Source: Paenibacillus taichungensis
GTDB lineage: Bacteria; Bacillota; Bacilli; Paenibacillales; Paenibacillaceae
Length of the DNA: 64,000 nucleotides
Direction of reading: 5' to 3'
Assembly: GCF_013359905.1 (NCBI RefSeq)
Contig: NZ_JABMCC010000094.1
Location: 80,596-144,595 of the forward strand
Of this stretch, positions 8,371 through 16,516 are shown piece by piece. Below the pieces are notes generated by a model. It searched no databases. It was not told where the DNA came from and worked only from the letters and a program-made list of their open reading frames with translations. The position numbers and the translations under genes are program-made. Each line of letters starts with the position of its first letter. Positions within the stretch are counted from its first letter, which is position 1.

Positions 8371-9237
8371 ATGAAAGTAGGACTCAGCACATACAGTCTG
8401 CAACAGGCACTGGATGCCAAGGAACTGACTGTACCCGACGCCATCCGTTACATCGCCGAGCAGGGCGGAGAACATGTGGAGATTGTTCCGATCGGGTACA
8501 GCCTGATCGACCAGCCGGAATTAATTGACCAGATTCGAGAGGCTGCGCAAGACGTGGGAATTGATATTTCCAATTACGCAATAGGTGCTAACTTCGTTAC
8601 AGGAGAAGGCCCGGATGCACTTGGAAATGAGATTGCTACTGTTATGAAGCATGTAGATGTCGCTGCCGCACTTGGCGTTACGAGAATGCGCCATGATGTT
8701 GCGTTTCGTCCTGCACAGGAAGGTACTGTCGCCCAGTTTGAGGCCGATCTGCCTGTTCTGGTGAAGGCCTGTCAGCGAATTGCTGATTACGCTGCGAGTC
8801 ACGGCATTACCACAAGTGTGGAGAATCATGGTTACTATGTGCAGTCCAGTGAGCGTGTCCGGCGGTTGGTGCATGAGACGGCACGTGAAAACTTCAGGAC
8901 AACGTTGGATATCGGCAATTTCCTGTGTGTGGATGAAGACCCGGTTAGCGCTGTGAAAAACAACATTCCTTATGCATCCATGGTGCACGCCAAAGATTTC
9001 TATCGGAGACCTTCCTATCGCAATCCCGGAGAGGGCTGGTTCCAGACCGCACACGGCAATTACCTGCGCGGAGCGATTGTGGGCCATGGGGATATCGACA
9101 TGCCGGAAGTATTCCGTGTGTTGAAGCAGTCCGGTTACGACGGATATATCTCTGTAGAGTTTGAAGGTATGGAAAATTGCAAAACAGCATCCCGAATCGC
9201 GATGGATAACGTCCGCCGCTTCTGGGAGGAAGCATAA
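8371..9237 (+). CDS. Sugar phosphate isomerase/epimerase family protein (xylose isomerase-like TIM barrel)
   Basis: This is a 288-residue protein starting MKVGLSTYSLQQALDAKELT, with the AP-endonuclease-2/xylose isomerase-like fold. Metal-ligand positions are visible in HVEIVP, TSVENHGYYVQ, TLDIGNFLCVDED, MVHAKDFY and ISVEFEGME. These barrels bind a divalent metal and isomerise or epimerise sugars, keto-sugars or inosose. A close paralogue lies at 25222-26094, sharing start, ENHG, DIGNF and the RRFWEEA end. It sits between a fucosidase and a Gfo/Idh/MocA dehydrogenase; that pairing resembles 3-keto-glycoside pathways (YcjR/YcjS type), but this is inference. AGGAGAGGATGAGAGG precedes the ATG. 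Confidence 0.85.
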   Translation: MKVGLSTYSLQQALDAKELTVPDAIRYIAEQGGEHVEIVPIGYSLIDQPELIDQIREAAQDVGIDISNYAIGANFVTGEGPDALGNEIATVMKHVDVAAALGVTRMRHDVAFRPAQEGTVAQFEADLPVLVKACQRIADYAASHGITTSVENHGYYVQSSERVRRLVHETARENFRTTLDIGNFLCVDEDPVSAVKNNIPYASMVHAKDFYRRPSYRNPGEGWFQTAHGNYLRGAIVGHGDIDMPEVFRVLKQSGYDGYISVEFEGMENCKTASRIAMDNVRRFWEEA

Positions 9238-9307
9238 ACTGCTACTGTCCCACTATATAAGTGGAATCAATTTTTATATGTAAGGCTGAAGTAACAGGGG
9301 GGGAGTT

Positions 9308-9412
9308 TGGAACTGTAGGAGCGGTAGCGCCCGCCTTTGTCTGCGGATTTCAACTGCTGAGAGCGGTTGATACAAGAAATTTGTAGACAACAGCGGCCGA
9401 AAGTCCAAACAT
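9308..9412 (+). repeat. Diverged copy C of a dispersed hairpin repeat
   Basis: This copy aligns in layout with the repeats at 10700-10889 and 34429-34605: GAGCGGTAGCGCCCGCC, then TTGTCT...ATTT, an inner hairpin, AAAT...AGACAACAGCGGCCG. The outer stem, a CT/CA internal loop and an apical hairpin (TCAACTGCT / AGCGGTTGA) are preserved although most stem bases differ, which points to selection on folding. It lies in the 261-base gap before the dehydrogenase gene. Confidence 0.5.
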
Positions 9413-9498
9413 TCACCGTAGTTACGTTAAGCCGATTATCATATGTTTTGAATCAACTGATATGACCATCATTCAACTTATTATGGAGGGGAAAATCC

Positions 9499-10557
9499 AT
9501 GTCCAAACTTAAAATTGCCGTTATCGGTGCAGGATCAATTTCCGATTTTCATTTACAAGCGTATGACAGTAATCCTGAAGTTGAAATATACGCCATATGC
9601 GACCTGAACGAGGCACGTGCCCAGGAAGCGGCGAAAAAATATAACGCTACTCATGTATTCACGGATTATAAGGAGCTCCTGGCACTACCTGAAATCCATT
9701 CGGTCAGCATATGTACCTGGAATGATACACATGCCGAGATCAGCATTGCAGCTCTGGATGCGGGGAAAAACGTACTTTGCGAGAAGCCGCTCTGTCAGAC
9801 GGTAGAAGATGCGTTAGAGGTAGAGAAGGCTGTTCACCGCAGTGGAAAGCTGCTTCAGGTTGGCTTTGTACGCCGCTATAGCGACAATGCGCAGATTCTG
9901 AAGAAGTTCATTGATGAAGGCGAGCTTGGAGAGATCTATTATGCCAAGGCATCCTGTCTGCGGCGTTTGGGCAATCCGGGCGGATGGTTTGCAGATGTGG
10001 ACCGTTCTGGCGGCGGTCCGTTGATCGATATTGGCGTTCATATTATTGATATCTCCTGGTATCTGATGGGCAAACCGAAAGTGAAAACCGTGTCTGCGAA
10101 TGTCTCCAATCGATTAGGTAACCGTGCCAATATCCGTAATCTATCGTTCTACCAGGCTGCGGATTATGATGCGAACAAAAACACCGTGGAGGATATGGCC
10201 AACGCACTGATTCGTTTCGAGAACGGGGCAAGCCTGCTGGTGGATGTAAGCTTCACACTGCACGCGAAGCAGGATGAAACTTCGGTCAGACTCTATGGCG
10301 ATAAAGGTGGCGCTGAACTGGAACCGGAAATTTCACTGATCGGTGAGAAATTCGATACCATTTTGAACATGACGCCACAGGTGGATTTCAAATCCCTTGA
10401 TTTCGCAGGTTCTTTCCGTAATGAAGTCAATCATTTTATCGACAGTGCCCAAGGGCGCAAAGAGACGCTAAGCCCCGTTGAGGATGGCGTTGAAATCATG
10501 AAAATCCTCTGTGCCATCTACGAGTCCGCACGAGAAGGACGCGAGATTTCACTGTAG
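9499..10557 (+). CDS. Gfo/Idh/MocA family NAD(P)-dependent oxidoreductase
   Basis: This is a 352-residue cytosolic dehydrogenase. The N-terminal Rossmann domain has VIGAGSISDFH (residues 8-18) and the family signature CEKPLC with Lys96. The C-terminal substrate domain has GGPLIDIGVHIIDISWYL, whose Asp and His are the usual catalytic pair. Family members oxidise sugars, inositols or glycosides, and some act as glucoside 3-dehydrogenases. Together with the neighbouring isomerase/epimerase-fold protein it may process a monosaccharide or keto-glycoside released by the fucosidases; the substrate is not shown by sequence. GGAGGGG sits before ATG 9499. It is followed by 366 bases filled largely by repeats. 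Confidence 0.87.
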   Translation: MSKLKIAVIGAGSISDFHLQAYDSNPEVEIYAICDLNEARAQEAAKKYNATHVFTDYKELLALPEIHSVSICTWNDTHAEISIAALDAGKNVLCEKPLCQTVEDALEVEKAVHRSGKLLQVGFVRRYSDNAQILKKFIDEGELGEIYYAKASCLRRLGNPGGWFADVDRSGGGPLIDIGVHIIDISWYLMGKPKVKTVSANVSNRLGNRANIRNLSFYQAADYDANKNTVEDMANALIRFENGASLLVDVSFTLHAKQDETSVRLYGDKGGAELEPEISLIGEKFDTILNMTPQVDFKSLDFAGSFRNEVNHFIDSAQGRKETLSPVEDGVEIMKILCAIYESAREGREISL

Positions 10558-10613
10558 ATATGCTGTTTCGATCCGAAAATGGCAACACCGCTCGAAGTAG
10601 TGAGGTCTAACAA

Positions 10614-10676
10614 GTCTATACTTGTTGAACCAAACATTTCGCCAAAACGGACTTAGAACCAATCTGAAGAATGCAC
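10614..10676 (+). repeat. Truncated left part of the dispersed hairpin repeat
   Basis: This segment (CTTGTTGAACCAAACATTTC ... AATCTGAAGAATG) matches the left end of the full copy that begins about 85 bases later (TTAGTTGAACGAAACATTTA ... AATCTGAAGAAGCG). It stops where the hairpin would begin. The bases from 10558 to 10613 show nothing recognisable. Confidence 0.6.
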
Positions 10677-10699
10677 TGCTATCGAAATGACTGGGCTAA

Positions 10700-10889
10700 A
10701 TATGTCTTTCTTAGTTGAACGAAACATTTACACAATAACGGAGAGGGCAGAACGAATCTGAAGAAGCGAAGCGCTCGCCTTTATCCCCGGATTTTCCCCT
10801 TAGGAAAGGGAATCAAAAAAATCTGGGGATAACAGCGATCGGAAGATTGTTGTGACCGCGCAGTGGTCCAGTGTAATGCTATTTATTCA
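10700..10889 (+). repeat. Full copy A of the dispersed two-hairpin repeat
   Basis: This copy is highly similar by eye to 34429-34605. The core has GCGCTCGC, CT, TTATCCCC (10781-10788), an inner CCCTT / AAGGG hairpin, then GGGGATAA (10825-10832), CA, GCGATCGG. A second small hairpin follows: GACCGC, a three-base loop, GTGGTC (10854-10868). No transposase and no target-site duplication are obvious. It fills most of the gap before the second fucosidase and would wrongly extend that gene's N-terminus if GTG 10852 were taken as the start. Confidence 0.8.
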
Positions 10890-10923
10890 GCGTATGACAT
10901 CCAATCCAAAGGAGATGAACGGG

Positions 10924-12336
10924 ATGAGCGAAACCAAAGATACGGTGCTGGAACAGGAAGAGCAGGTGGTCGAAGCCGGGGTGCACAACTTTAGCAAAGA
11001 AGAGGAATGGGTGAAGCCTGAAGATCCATTGCTGAATGAACGCCTGGAGTGGTTCAAGGATCAGAAGCTGGGGCTGATGATGCATTGGGGGCCCTATTCT
11101 CAGCTTGGACTCGTGGAGTCCTGGGCGCTAAGTGACGAGGATGGCGATTGGTCACGCGATGATATCGACTGGACTGACGACATGGAGCATTTCAAGCAAG
11201 AATACTTTGATCTCAACAAAACCTTCAATCCGATTCGCTTTCAGCCTGAAGAGTGGGCACAGATGGCCGCTGATAATGGGTTCAAATATTTCCTGTTCAC
11301 CACCAAACATCATGATGGTTTCTGCATGTGGGATACACATACCACCGATTATCGCATCACGGGCAAAGATACTCCTTTTCATACCCATAAGTATGCGGAT
11401 ATTTGTCGGGCGCTTTTTGACGCTTTTCGTGCCAAGGGGCTCGGGATCTCGGCTTACTTCTCCAAAGCGGACTGGCATACGCCATATTACTGGACACCTG
11501 GCATGGAGCGGGGAAGCCATATGTGGCGTGGACCATCCTATGATCCGAAAGCGTATCCATGGCTGTGGGAGAAATTCGTGGAGTTCACGCATGAGCAAAT
11601 TATGGAGCTGCTGACCAACTATGGACGAATCGAATGTCTATGGCTGGATGCAGGCTGGGTACGTGAAGGCCGTCACGGTCAGGATATCCGATTGGGCGAA
11701 GTGGTGGAGCGGGCACGTCAGACAACTCAGCCGTGGCTCCTCGCAGCAGATCGCACAGTAGGCGGACCGTATGAGAATATCGTAACTCCGGAACAGACCA
11801 TCCCTGAGCATCCAATGAATATTCCTTGGGAGAGCTGTATCACGGTGGGCAATTCCTTTGCGTTTGGATATGATGATCAGTACAAGTCAGCAAGACAGCT
11901 GGCACATATACTGCTTGAGGTAGTATCCAAGGGTGGTAACCTAGCGCTGAATGTTGGACCACAACCGGACGGGCGTCTTCCAAAGGGGGCAGTACGAAGT
12001 ATTAAAGCCCTCGGAGAATGGATCGGTACTCACGGTGAGGGCATCTATGGCACGCGAATTTGCGGACCATACTTCACAGGAGATTGGGCCTTTACACGTA
12101 AGGAAGATCTCAACGTATCGTATGCCTTCCGTTTGTATAGAAACGAGAACGAAGCAGTACAATCACAGGTAGTCATTCCATATGTGGAAAAGGTGGAGCG
12201 AATTGAACTCGTCGGCACAGACGATGTGCTGTCATTCCAACGGACGGAAGATGGACTTGTTGTAGAGTTGCCACAAGCGGCAGTTACGGAAGTAGCACCT
12301 ATCACGCTGACGTTCAGATTGTTCACAAACCAATAA
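10924..12336 (+). CDS. GH29 alpha-L-fucosidase (second copy)
   Basis: This cytosolic enzyme of about 470 residues has RLEWFKDQKLGLMMHWGPYS, FTTKHHDGFCMWDT and the nucleophile Asp242 in CLWLDAGWVREG. A glycine-rich GGNLALNVGPQPDGRLP motif near the end of the barrel is typical of GH29, and a small C-terminal beta domain follows. It is only distantly similar to the fucosidase at 6786 and lacks the discoidin domain. The correct start is ATG 10924, nine bases after AAAGGAG (10908-10914). The longer frame from 10852 would encode the tail of repeat A. A terminator follows, so it is probably the last gene before the importer operon. Confidence 0.9.
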   Translation: MSETKDTVLEQEEQVVEAGVHNFSKEEEWVKPEDPLLNERLEWFKDQKLGLMMHWGPYSQLGLVESWALSDEDGDWSRDDIDWTDDMEHFKQEYFDLNKTFNPIRFQPEEWAQMAADNGFKYFLFTTKHHDGFCMWDTHTTDYRITGKDTPFHTHKYADICRALFDAFRAKGLGISAYFSKADWHTPYYWTPGMERGSHMWRGPSYDPKAYPWLWEKFVEFTHEQIMELLTNYGRIECLWLDAGWVREGRHGQDIRLGEVVERARQTTQPWLLAADRTVGGPYENIVTPEQTIPEHPMNIPWESCITVGNSFAFGYDDQYKSARQLAHILLEVVSKGGNLALNVGPQPDGRLPKGAVRSIKALGEWIGTHGEGIYGTRICGPYFTGDWAFTRKEDLNVSYAFRLYRNENEAVQSQVVIPYVEKVERIELVGTDDVLSFQRTEDGLVVELPQAAVTEVAPITLTFRLFTNQ

Positions 12337-12346
12337 ACCTACATTT

Positions 12347-12386
12347 CAAATCCCGAGGGGCTTCTACAGTCCTTCGGGATTTTTTG
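12347..12386 (+). terminator. Rho-independent terminator
   Basis: AAATCCCGAGGGG pairs with CCTTCGGGATTT and leads into six T. It ends the second fucosidase. The rest of the 313-base gap up to 12650 holds the cre-like site below and otherwise nothing I recognise. Confidence 0.85.
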
Positions 12387-12518
12387 GGTTGATGATTTTT
12401 GCGATATACCTGTGCTAAAGGACGATTTCCCCTTGTCCAGCAAGGGTTTTGGGAATAAGGAGAGGTGGGAGAAAATTGCAAATTGATAAAAGAACACTGC
12501 TCAAGGTACTATCGATTT

Positions 12519-12533
12519 AAGAAAGCGTTACCT
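12519..12533 (+). promoter_or_regulatory. Weak cre-like (CcpA) site upstream of the importer operon
   Basis: AAGAAAGCGTTACCT partly fits the cre consensus TGWAANCGNTNWCA: the central AAAGCGTT and one outer C agree. It lies about 120 bases before the permease start. It could equally be a site for a LacI-family regulator. Confidence 0.3.
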
Positions 12534-12649
12534 GACATTATTACTCACACGGATGACGCTAATACAGAAAAATGAGTCAAAGAAAAGGATGTTTAAGGGA
12601 TGTAAATGTAATGTATTATTACACTTAAGGTGTAGAAGGAGTGACGCGA

Positions 12650-13630
12650 ATGAGTCGAGCTACGGAAAGCATACCTGCACCGGTGGAGCTCCAGCAAGGA
12701 AGAAATTACGCAGAACCCAAGCGACAGCATCCATTTATCAGAAGCCTCAAGAAGCATTGGGAGCTGTATCTACTGGTGCTTCCTCCCGTATTGTATCTGT
12801 TGATCTTCAAGTACATTCCAATGGTTGGTGTACAGATTGCCTTCAAAGACTTCAGTGTCGTTAAAGGAATCTGGGGCAGCCCTTGGGTTGGACTGAAACA
12901 CTTTGAAGCCTTTTTCGAATCCCCGAACTTCTGGCTGCTGATCAAAAATACGATTGGGATCAGTTTCTACTCGTTACTCGCCGGATTTCCCATTCCGATC
13001 CTGCTGGCGCTTGCGCTGAATGAGATCCGAACAGGATACTTTAAAAAGACCGTCCAGATGGTCACGTACGCTCCGCATTTTATCTCCACAGTCGTCATGG
13101 TATCCATTATCATTCTGATGCTGTCACCGCATGTGGGTGTTGTAGACAAGCTATTTACCTTCCTGGGTTTCCCGATGACCAACTTTATGGGCATTCCCGA
13201 ATACTTCAAATCCATCTATGTGTGGTCGGGTGTATGGCAGGGCATGGGCTATTCATCGATCATTTATATCGCGGCTCTCGCTGGCGTTGATCCATCCCTC
13301 TATGAGGCAGCGAAGATGGACGGCGCTTCAAGGCTTCGTAAAATCTGGCATATCGACCTTCCAACGCTCGTACCAGTCACCGTCATCATGCTGATTCTTA
13401 GCTTGGGCAGCATTATGGGCGTGGGCTTTGAAAAAATATATCTAATGCAGAATCCGCTTAACACGAGCGCTTCAGAAGTCATCTCGACGTATGTGTACAA
13501 GGTCGGTCTGATTGGGGCCAACTTCAGCTTCTCCTCGGCGGTAGGATTGTTCAACTCCGTGATCAACCTGATCCTGCTGGTTATCGTCAACGGCATTTCC
13601 CGCAAAGTATCCCAGAACAGCTTGTGGTAA
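12650..13630 (+). CDS. Sugar ABC transporter permease, LplB type (CUT1)
   Basis: This is a 326-residue inner-membrane permease with six predicted helices, starting MSRATESIPAPVELQ. The EAA loop, which contacts the ATPase, reads YEAAKMDGASRLRKIWHIDL (residues about 214-233). ATG 12650 is chosen because GAAGGAG (12635-12641) overlaps the alternative GTG at 12641. LplB/YtcP-type permeases import oligosaccharides with a lipoprotein binding partner. The second permease starts 15 bases after its stop and the binding protein follows. No ATPase gene is present; a shared MsmX-type ATPase is expected. Confidence 0.92.
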   Translation: MSRATESIPAPVELQQGRNYAEPKRQHPFIRSLKKHWELYLLVLPPVLYLLIFKYIPMVGVQIAFKDFSVVKGIWGSPWVGLKHFEAFFESPNFWLLIKNTIGISFYSLLAGFPIPILLALALNEIRTGYFKKTVQMVTYAPHFISTVVMVSIIILMLSPHVGVVDKLFTFLGFPMTNFMGIPEYFKSIYVWSGVWQGMGYSSIIYIAALAGVDPSLYEAAKMDGASRLRKIWHIDLPTLVPVTVIMLILSLGSIMGVGFEKIYLMQNPLNTSASEVISTYVYKVGLIGANFSFSSAVGLFNSVINLILLVIVNGISRKVSQNSLW

Positions 13631-13645
13631 AGGAGGAGCTCATCC

Positions 13646-14554
13646 ATGTTCAACCTGATGAATCGTAACCGGATCAAGGACCCGCTCGGTGACCGTATCT
13701 TCATGACATTCAACTATATCTTTCTGTTCGCTATACTTCTAACGGTGTTTTACCCGCTCTTGTATATCATCAGTTCTTCATTCAGCTCCTCGCGTGCCGT
13801 TACATCCGGTCAGGTGTGGCTGTACCCGGTAGACTTTAACATTAAGGCCTACATCTCTATTTTCAAAAGCCAACAGCTCATGCTCGGTTTCTACAACACG
13901 ATCATCTATACCGTTGTAGGCACATTTATCAATGTGGCGCTAACGGTCATGCTCGCCTATCCGCTATCGCGCAAGTCGTTTTACGGACGAGGTGCCATTA
14001 TTATTTTCATGATGATCACGATGTTCTTTGATGGCGGTCTGATTCCAACGTATCTCTTGATGAAAGACCTTCATCTGCTGGATACACGCTGGGCGATGTG
14101 GCTGCCAGGGGCGCTCGCAGTGTTCCAGGTTATCGTAGCGAGAACCTTCTTCCAGTCTTCCATCCCGGAAGAGCTGGGGGAGGCGGCGGAAATGGACGGA
14201 TGCCGGGACATCCGGTATTTGATCAGCGTAGTTCTTCCGTTATCAAAACCGATTCTGGCGGTCATGACCCTGATGTATGCGGTGGGCCACTGGAATGCGT
14301 ACTTTGATGCCCTGATTTATCTTCGTTCCGAGAAGTTGTTCCCGCTCCAATATGTGCTGCGCAATCTGCTAATTCTTAACGCGGCAGACCCAGCAATGTT
14401 GGCCAATACGAGCCAGCAGCTAAGAGATCAGGGGTTCGAACAGGTCCTGAAATACGCACTGATCGTAGTTGCCAGCATTCCTATTCTCATCATGTACCCG
14501 TTTGTGCAGAAGCATTTTGTTAAAGGGGTTATGGTTGGCTCGCTCAAAGGATGA
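13646..14554 (+). CDS. Carbohydrate ABC transporter permease, YtcP type (CUT1)
   Basis: This 302-residue six-helix permease is the partner of the preceding gene. The EAA loop is seen as LGEAAEMDGCRDIRYLISVV (about 179-198), and the C-terminus VKGVMVGSLKG is the usual ending of this subfamily. AAAGGAGGAG overlaps the end of the upstream gene, giving tight translational spacing. The two permeases form the membrane channel for a sugar probably released from, or forming part of, the fucose- and mannose-containing glycan processed by the island. Confidence 0.92.
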   Translation: MFNLMNRNRIKDPLGDRIFMTFNYIFLFAILLTVFYPLLYIISSSFSSSRAVTSGQVWLYPVDFNIKAYISIFKSQQLMLGFYNTIIYTVVGTFINVALTVMLAYPLSRKSFYGRGAIIIFMMITMFFDGGLIPTYLLMKDLHLLDTRWAMWLPGALAVFQVIVARTFFQSSIPEELGEAAEMDGCRDIRYLISVVLPLSKPILAVMTLMYAVGHWNAYFDALIYLRSEKLFPLQYVLRNLLILNAADPAMLANTSQQLRDQGFEQVLKYALIVVASIPILIMYPFVQKHFVKGVMVGSLKG

Positions 14555-14682
14555 TCTTTGTCATCTGCTTCCGTTACGCCACTTGAAAGGAGGTGGGGGA
14601 ACACTCCGGCTTCCGGGATAAGGTTTAACACGAGTACGTAATCAGAATGTTATGCCGTTTTCAACAAAAAGGAGGAGTCAGA

Positions 14683-16320
14683 TTGAAAAAATCTTGGATT
14701 TCGATGTTGTTTCTGGTCTTTGCTTCGATGGCTTTGTTGTCCGCATGTGGTTCATCCGAGGATGCGGGTACAGGGAGCGACGGTAGCGGGGAGAGCGGTG
14801 GCCCGGTAACGATGACCTTCTTTGCCCCACAAGGTAAAGCGTCCATGGAAGAAAATGAGTTCACCAAATTTATCGAAGACAAGTTCGATGTTACCCTGAA
14901 ATGGGATCTGGCCCCGACGGACGCTCTGCAAGACCGCAGACAGTTGCTGCTGGCGAGTGGCGATTATCCTGAAGTGTTCCTCCATGGCAAGTTCACGACC
15001 TCAGACCTTCAAACGTACGGAAAACAGGGCGTGTTCCTCCCGCTGCAGGATCTGATCAAGCAGTACGGTCCGAATCTGACCAAGATGATGGAGGAGAAGC
15101 CGTACTTCAAAGAAGCGGTAACTGCGCCGGATGGCAACATCTACGCTCTGCCGATTTTCAATGAATGTTACCACTGTACGTACGCTCAGAAATACTGGAT
15201 TAACACCGAGTGGCTGGACAATCTGGGTCTCAAAATGCCTACCACGACCGATGAACTTTACACGGTTCTGAAGGCATTCAAGGAACAAGACCCGAATGGC
15301 AATGGCAAAGCCGATGAGATTCCACTCACCGGTGCACCCAACAAGTACGTATGGAATGGCAACATCGATGCCTATTTGATGAACAGCTTTATCTATAATG
15401 ACAACGATAAATATTTGATTGTGAATGATGGAAAGGTTGACTTTGCAGCGAACAAGGAAGAGCGGAAAAAAGGGCTGGAATACATGCATAAGCTGTATTC
15501 AGAAGGCCTGATTGATCCGGCTTCCTTCACACAGAACGATCAGGCAATCGGGCAGTTGGGTAACAAGGAAGGGGATGAGGTGGTCGGCTCTATAACGACA
15601 GCGCTGGTCAGCTACCTTGTGAACACGTATGACAAAGATATCACCCGCCACCAGCACTGGGACATCGTGCCTCCACTGAAAGGGCCGGATGGTGTGCAGA
15701 CGACAGGCGCTACGCAAAGCGTAGGTGAGTTCGAGTTCGCCATCACCAATAAAGCGACCGAAGCACAACAGATCGCAGCGATCAAAATTGTAGATTACAT
15801 GTTCAGTGAAGAAGGTGCCCTGTATGCAGAGTACGGTCCGACAGAAGGAAAGGGCTGGAAGAAGGCGGATGCCGATGAGAAAAACATCAATGGTGAGCCT
15901 GCCAAATACAGCTACTATAACCTGCCTGAGCGTGACCCAAATGTTGTAGTCAACGAGAGTTGGTCACAGATCGGAGCACATGACTTGTCCAATACGTTCC
16001 GCAATCTGTTTGCAGAAGGTCAGAATCCACTGGAAGCGGAGGGTTACGGTACACGTCTGGCGCAAGCAACCAATGTATATGAACCTTATGCGCCAAAAGA
16101 AGTCTATCCTGCGAACGTATTTATCCGTCCTGAAGATACAGAAACCGCTGCGCAGCTCACGACGGCCGTTAAGGATTACGTGATGACCAATATGGCTCAA
16201 TTCATTATCGGCAGCAAGAGCATCGATAAGGAATGGGACGCGTACGTAAAAGGTTTTGATGGTCTGGGACTCAGCAATTACCTTGAGATTTACCAGCGTG
16301 CGATTGAGAAGAATCAATAA
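14683..16320 (+). CDS. Extracellular sugar-binding lipoprotein, LplA type
   Basis: This protein of about 545 residues starts at TTG 14683 after AAAGGAGGA. It has a lipoprotein signal of a basic start (KKSW), a hydrophobic core and the lipobox LLSAC, with Cys about 20 as the lipidation site. A Gly/Ser-rich linker precedes a two-lobe solute-binding fold of the large (over 500 residue) LplA class, with the Ca-binding-like DPNGNGKADEIP loop common in this class. It captures the substrate outside the cell for the two permeases. An in-frame ATG at 14647 lies upstream of the Shine-Dalgarno and is unlikely to be used. The 128-base gap before it may allow separate expression. A terminator follows. Confidence 0.92.
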   Translation: MKKSWISMLFLVFASMALLSACGSSEDAGTGSDGSGESGGPVTMTFFAPQGKASMEENEFTKFIEDKFDVTLKWDLAPTDALQDRRQLLLASGDYPEVFLHGKFTTSDLQTYGKQGVFLPLQDLIKQYGPNLTKMMEEKPYFKEAVTAPDGNIYALPIFNECYHCTYAQKYWINTEWLDNLGLKMPTTTDELYTVLKAFKEQDPNGNGKADEIPLTGAPNKYVWNGNIDAYLMNSFIYNDNDKYLIVNDGKVDFAANKEERKKGLEYMHKLYSEGLIDPASFTQNDQAIGQLGNKEGDEVVGSITTALVSYLVNTYDKDITRHQHWDIVPPLKGPDGVQTTGATQSVGEFEFAITNKATEAQQIAAIKIVDYMFSEEGALYAEYGPTEGKGWKKADADEKNINGEPAKYSYYNLPERDPNVVVNESWSQIGAHDLSNTFRNLFAEGQNPLEAEGYGTRLAQATNVYEPYAPKEVYPANVFIRPEDTETAAQLTTAVKDYVMTNMAQFIIGSKSIDKEWDAYVKGFDGLGLSNYLEIYQRAIEKNQ

Positions 16321-16343
16321 AGATTAATGGTTTCTTGAATGAG

Positions 16344-16382
16344 GCTGTCCCGATGTCAACACAGAAATCGGGATGGTCTTCT
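16344..16382 (+). terminator. Rho-independent terminator
   Basis: TCCCGAT (16348-16354) pairs with ATCGGGA (16367-16373) and a T-rich tract follows. It ends the importer operon. Confidence 0.65.
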
Positions 16383-16516
16383 CCTTTTGACAACCCCACT
16401 TCATCCGATATAATTTACTGAATATTTATGGAAAATTAGCGACCAGATTGGCGCGGTTGTCATTCCAGCTTATGCAAAATGCTCATACGTATAAACAGTG
16501 GTGGGGGGCCTCGGAG

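Noticed and set aside
10852..10923. N-terminal extension of the second fucosidase from GTG 10852
   Set aside because: The extension would encode the tail of repeat A, and a well-spaced AAAGGAG favours ATG 10924.
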